Part shown: one piece after another, positions 22,963 to 25,338 of the stretch | How the letters are laid out: each line of letters begins with the position of its first letter | Numbering within the stretch: position 1 is the stretch's first letter | DNA from: Burkholderiales bacterium | GTDB lineage: Bacteria; Pseudomonadota; Gammaproteobacteria; Burkholderiales; Burkholderiaceae_C | Length of the DNA: 25,338 bases | Direction of reading: 5' to 3' | Assembly (NCBI GenBank): GCA_947372225.1 | Contig: CANBSV010000031.1 | Coordinates: forward strand, 1-25,338 | The notes under the pieces: model-generated | Told to the model about the DNA's origin: nothing | Databases searched by the model: none | Seen by the model: only the letters and a program-made list of their open reading frames with translations | Made by a program: the position numbers and the translations under genes

Positions 22963-23283
22963 ATGGCGCATCACCAGACCATCCGCATCCACGTTGAAGC
23001 GCCACCCAAGCCGGTTTGGGGCGCCGCATGCAACGGCTGTGGCGTGTGCTGCGCTGCCGAGCCCTGCCCGGTCGGCGTGCTGGTATCGGGGCGGCGTACC
23101 GGCTCGTGTAAGGCACTGGAGTGGCAAGGCACCGAGCGGCGCTACGTATGCGGTGTGGTCACCAACCCGGAGCGTTATCTGGGGGTCGGATCAGGCCGGC
23201 TGGGTCAAGCGCTGTCAGCGTTGGCGCGGCGGATGATCTCGGCCGGCACCGGCTGTGACTCCGACGCCCAGCCCATCAACTGA
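22963..23283 (+). CDS. Small cysteine-rich protein with a CxxCxxCC motif, function unknown
   Basis: The 106-residue protein has eight cysteines (23, 26, 29, 30, 35, 49, 63, 98). The first five form CNGCGVCCAAEPC, which resembles the CxxCxxCC signature of the YkgJ-type zinc- or iron-chelating family. A basic stretch (SGRRTGSCKALEWQGTERRYVCG) follows, then a helical C-terminus. No signal peptide or membrane segment is seen, so it is probably cytosolic. I chose the ATG at 22963 because the sequence from MAHHQTIRIHVEAPP onward reads as a coherent protein. An in-frame TTG 57 bp upstream would add a non-native-looking arm. It stands alone: divergent from sucA (245 bp between) and convergent with the nitronate monooxygenase-like gene. 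Metal or cluster binding is inferred from the cysteine spacing only. Confidence 0.78.
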   Translation: MAHHQTIRIHVEAPPKPVWGAACNGCGVCCAAEPCPVGVLVSGRRTGSCKALEWQGTERRYVCGVVTNPERYLGVGSGRLGQALSALARRMISAGTGCDSDAQPIN

Positions 23284-23296
23284 GTCGGAGGCTCAG
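23280..23296. terminator. Hairpin containing the stop codons of both convergent genes
   Basis: A 7-bp stem (arms 23280-23286 and 23290-23296, one G-U pair, loop GGA) lies at the convergent end of the cysteine-rich gene and the nitronate monooxygenase-like gene. The plus-strand stop TGA (23281-23283) and the minus-strand stop (23293-23295) sit opposite each other in the stem. There is no T-run on either side, so a rho-independent terminator is possible but not canonical. Confidence 0.35.
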
Positions 23297-24261
23297 CCGT
23301 TGGCGAGCCTCGCTCGGGCCTGAGCGTATTCGGCCGCCAGCCTTGCCACCAGTTCGCGCGCCGGCTGAATCTGGTGCACCGCCCCGATGCCCTGCCCGCT
23401 ACCCCAGATGTCGCGCCAGGCCTTGGGCGCATCGGCGCCGAAATTCATGGTGCGCAAATCCCCCTCGGGCAGCGCGTCAGGGTCGAGGCCGGCGTTGCGG
23501 ATCGAGCCCTTGAGGTAGTTGCCGTGAACGCCGGTGAACAAGTTGCTGTAGACGATGTCGTCGCTCGAACTGTCGACGATCATCTGTTTGTAGGCGGCAC
23601 TCGCGTTCGCCTCGGCGGTCGCGATGAACGCGGAGCCGACGTAGGCCGCATCCGCGCCCATCGCCTGCGCCGCAAGAACCGCCGCGCCGGTCGCGATAGC
23701 GCCGCTCAGGACCAGCGGACCGTCGAACCACTCGCGGATTTCCTGAATCAGCGCGAACGGGCTCTTCACGCCAGCGTGGCCACCGGCGCCCGCAGCCACC
23801 GCGATCAGGCCGTCGGCGCCCTTTTCGATCGCTTTGTGGGCAAAGGCGTTGTTGACCACGTCGTGCAGCACCACCGCGCCATAGCTGTGCGCCGCGTCGT
23901 TGATGTCGGGACGCGCGCCCAGCGAGGTGATGATGATCGGCACCCGATGCTTCACGCACAGCGCCATGTCGTGCTCGAGCCGGTCGTTGCTCTTGTGCAC
24001 GATCTGGTTGATCGCGAAGGGTGCCGCCCGCTGCGCCGGGTTGCTGGCGTTGTGGGCGGCCAGTGTTTCGGTGATCTCGGCCAACCAGTCATCGAGCTGC
24101 GACGCAGGCCGCGCATTGAGCGCCGGCATCGAGCCCACCACACCCGCCTTGCATAGTTCGATCACCAACTGCGGGTGGCTGATGAGAAACATCGGCGAGC
24201 CGATGACCGGCACCGACAAGCGCTTGAGCGCATCGGCGAACACCGCGCGGCGATCGATCAA
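23293..24261 (-). CDS. Nitronate monooxygenase-like flavoprotein (2-nitropropane dioxygenase family)
   Basis: The 322-residue product is an FMN-binding TIM-barrel protein of the nitronate monooxygenase family. The family also contains FabK-type enoyl reductases, so the true substrate is open. Visible features are IGSPMFLISHPQLVIELCKAGVVGSMPALNARP near the N-terminus, NQIVHKSNDR, ITSLGARPDI, the phosphate/flavin loop AAGAGGHAG with the family His at about 162, and LSGAIATGAAVLAAQAMGADAAYVGSAFIAT (about 185-215). The start is TTG at 24259-24261, overlapping the upstream acyl-CoA dehydrogenase stop as TTGA. The next ATG would delete the first 23 residues, which are part of the barrel. Pairing with an acyl-CoA dehydrogenase suggests a role in acyl-CoA or small-acid metabolism, but this is only an inference. 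Confidence 0.87.
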   Translation of the reverse strand: MIDRRAVFADALKRLSVPVIGSPMFLISHPQLVIELCKAGVVGSMPALNARPASQLDDWLAEITETLAAHNASNPAQRAAPFAINQIVHKSNDRLEHDMALCVKHRVPIIITSLGARPDINDAAHSYGAVVLHDVVNNAFAHKAIEKGADGLIAVAAGAGGHAGVKSPFALIQEIREWFDGPLVLSGAIATGAAVLAAQAMGADAAYVGSAFIATAEANASAAYKQMIVDSSSDDIVYSNLFTGVHGNYLKGSIRNAGLDPDALPEGDLRTMNFGADAPKAWRDIWGSGQGIGAVHQIQPARELVARLAAEYAQARARLANG

Positions 24262-25338
24262 AACGAATCCACGGCCAGAGCGTTCACGCTCTCGGCTCCT
24301 TCGAGGATAGCGTCACGCGTGCCCGGCACGGTGCTCAAGATGTGCTCGGCAAAAAAGCGCGCCGTGGCGATCTTGGCATGCCAGAAGGCGGCATCGCCCT
24401 GCCCGGCAGCCAGTTCGTCTTCGGCGATCAGCAGCGCACGGGCCATCTGCCAGCCGGCAAGCAAACGACCCGCAAGCATCAGATACGGCACCGAACCGGC
24501 AAACACCGCACCGGGCTGCGAACGGGTGTGGGCCACCACGAAATCGACCACCTCACTGAACGCCACGCGGGCCGCTTGCAAGCGCTTGTGCATCGACCGC
24601 GCGGCGGTGCTGGTGCGCGACGACAGCGCCGCTTCGGTCTCGGCAATCTGCTGCGCGATCCCACGCGCTGTGGCGCCACCATCACGCAACGTCTTGCGCC
24701 CGACCAGGTCATTGGCCTGGATGGCGGTGGTGCCTTCGTAGATGGCCAGGATGCGGGCATCACGAAAGTGCTGTGCTGCGCCGGTCTCCTCGATGAAACC
24801 CATGCCGCCATGCACCTGGATGCCCAGGCTGGTGACGTCGTTGCTCATCTCGGTGCTGAACCCCTTGACCAGCGGCACGGTGAATTCATAGAACGCCTGC
24901 TGTTGCTGGCGCACCGCGGTATCGGTGTGGTGGTGCGCGGTGTCGAACGCCGCAGCCGACACGCACGCCAGCGCACGGCAACCCTCGATGTGCGCGCGCA
25001 TCGACATCAGCATGCGCTTGACGTCGGGGTGGTGGATGATGGGCGCGCTGGCCGCAATCGATCCGTCCACCGGGCGGCTTTGCACACGGTCTTTGGAGAA
25101 CTGTACCGCCTGCTGGTACGCACGCTCGGCAATCGCAATGCCCTGCACGCCCACGCCGTAGCGCGCTGCGTTCATCATGATGAACAGGTACTCCAGGCCG
25201 CGATTTTCCTGGCCGACGATGTAGCCGACCGCACCACCGTGGTCGCCGTACTGCAGCACTGCCGTCGGGCTGGCTTGGATGCCCATCTTGTGTTCGATAG
25301 AAACGCAGTGCACATCGTTGCGCGCACCCAGCGAGCCA
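24258..25338 (-). CDS. DmdC-type acyl-CoA dehydrogenase, C-terminal 359 residues (5' end beyond the window)
   Basis: Acyl-CoA dehydrogenases are FAD enzymes that introduce a trans-2 double bond into acyl-CoA and pass the electrons to ETF. The visible part begins inside the middle domain (GSLGARNDVHCVSIEHKMG) and continues through the helical C-terminal domain, with NAARYGVGVQGIAIAERAYQQA, FSKDRVQ, QVHGGMGFIEETGAAQHFRDARILAIYEGTTAIQANDLVGRK and an extra C-terminal helical domain of about 140 residues. The extra domain and the EGTTAIQANDLVGRK wording are those of the long (about 600-residue) DmdC/FadE-like class, which includes methylmercaptopropionyl-CoA dehydrogenase. The real substrate cannot be told from this. 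About 235-240 N-terminal residues lie to the right of the window. The stop overlaps the start of the nitronate monooxygenase-like gene. Confidence 0.92.
   Translation of the reverse strand, partial: GSLGARNDVHCVSIEHKMGIQASPTAVLQYGDHGGAVGYIVGQENRGLEYLFIMMNAARYGVGVQGIAIAERAYQQAVQFSKDRVQSRPVDGSIAASAPIIHHPDVKRMLMSMRAHIEGCRALACVSAAAFDTAHHHTDTAVRQQQQAFYEFTVPLVKGFSTEMSNDVTSLGIQVHGGMGFIEETGAAQHFRDARILAIYEGTTAIQANDLVGRKTLRDGGATARGIAQQIAETEAALSSRTSTAARSMHKRLQAARVAFSEVVDFVVAHTRSQPGAVFAGSVPYLMLAGRLLAGWQMARALLIAEDELAAGQGDAAFWHAKIATARFFAEHILSTVPGTRDAILEGAESVNALAVDSF

Noticed and set aside
1..25338. Mobile elements, CRISPR arrays, tRNA or rRNA genes, toxin-antitoxin or defence systems
   Set aside because: I looked for transposase or integrase motifs, spaced direct repeats, cloverleaf-like segments and small two-gene cassettes on both strands and saw none that hold up.

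Overview
The window looks like a core-genome segment of a betaproteobacterium of the order Burkholderiales, most likely Comamonadaceae or a close relative. The DNA is GC-rich. The order scpB–pseudouridine synthase–ndk–rlmN–pilW–rodZ–ispG–hisS–yfgM–bamB is the arrangement I know from that group. BamD, the PP2C phosphatase, ZapE and the 2-oxoglutarate dehydrogenase proteins also read as close relatives of comamonad proteins. This placement rests on memory of gene order and protein sequence, not on a database search.

Layout. (1) Positions 1-10221, all on the minus strand, read from right to left: scpB, an RluB-type pseudouridine synthase, ndk, rlmN, pilW, rodZ, ispG, hisS, yfgM and bamB (cut by the left edge). 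Most junctions are tight, and four of them are short stop/start overlaps, so this is probably one or a few long transcripts. (2) Positions 10222-10471 form a gene-free, hairpin-rich gap. It is followed by rluD (minus), which diverges from bamD (plus) at about 11.5 kb. (3) A YoaA-type iron-sulfur helicase (minus, converging with bamD) diverges after only 17 bp from a PP2C phosphatase (plus). (4) Positions 15243-22717, minus strand: the 2-oxoglutarate dehydrogenase complex in the order sucA (E1) – odhB (E2) – lpdA (E3), then zapE and a secreted coiled-coil protein of unknown function. (5) Positions 22718-22962 are the sucA leader and upstream region. It carries a hairpin set that fits the sucA RNA motif described from Burkholderiales. 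(6) A small eight-cysteine protein (plus) converges on a nitronate monooxygenase-like gene, which overlaps a DmdC-type acyl-CoA dehydrogenase (minus) cut by the right edge.

How the genes fit together. The left half mixes envelope assembly (BamB, BamD, YfgM, PilW, RodZ), translation and rRNA modification (HisS, RlmN, RluB-like, RluD), isoprenoid synthesis (IspG), nucleotide balance (Ndk) and chromosome segregation (ScpB). The right half is central carbon metabolism plus cell division (ZapE). I see no mobile elements, integrases, tRNA or rRNA genes or CRISPR arrays, and no interrupted genes. The most interesting signals are non-coding: the sucA leader RNA, a perfect hairpin between sucA and odhB, the structured gap before scpB, a -10 box set so close to the phosphatase ATG that its mRNA may be leaderless, and a hairpin holding both stop codons of a convergent gene pair. 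I found no clearly new multi-gene system.
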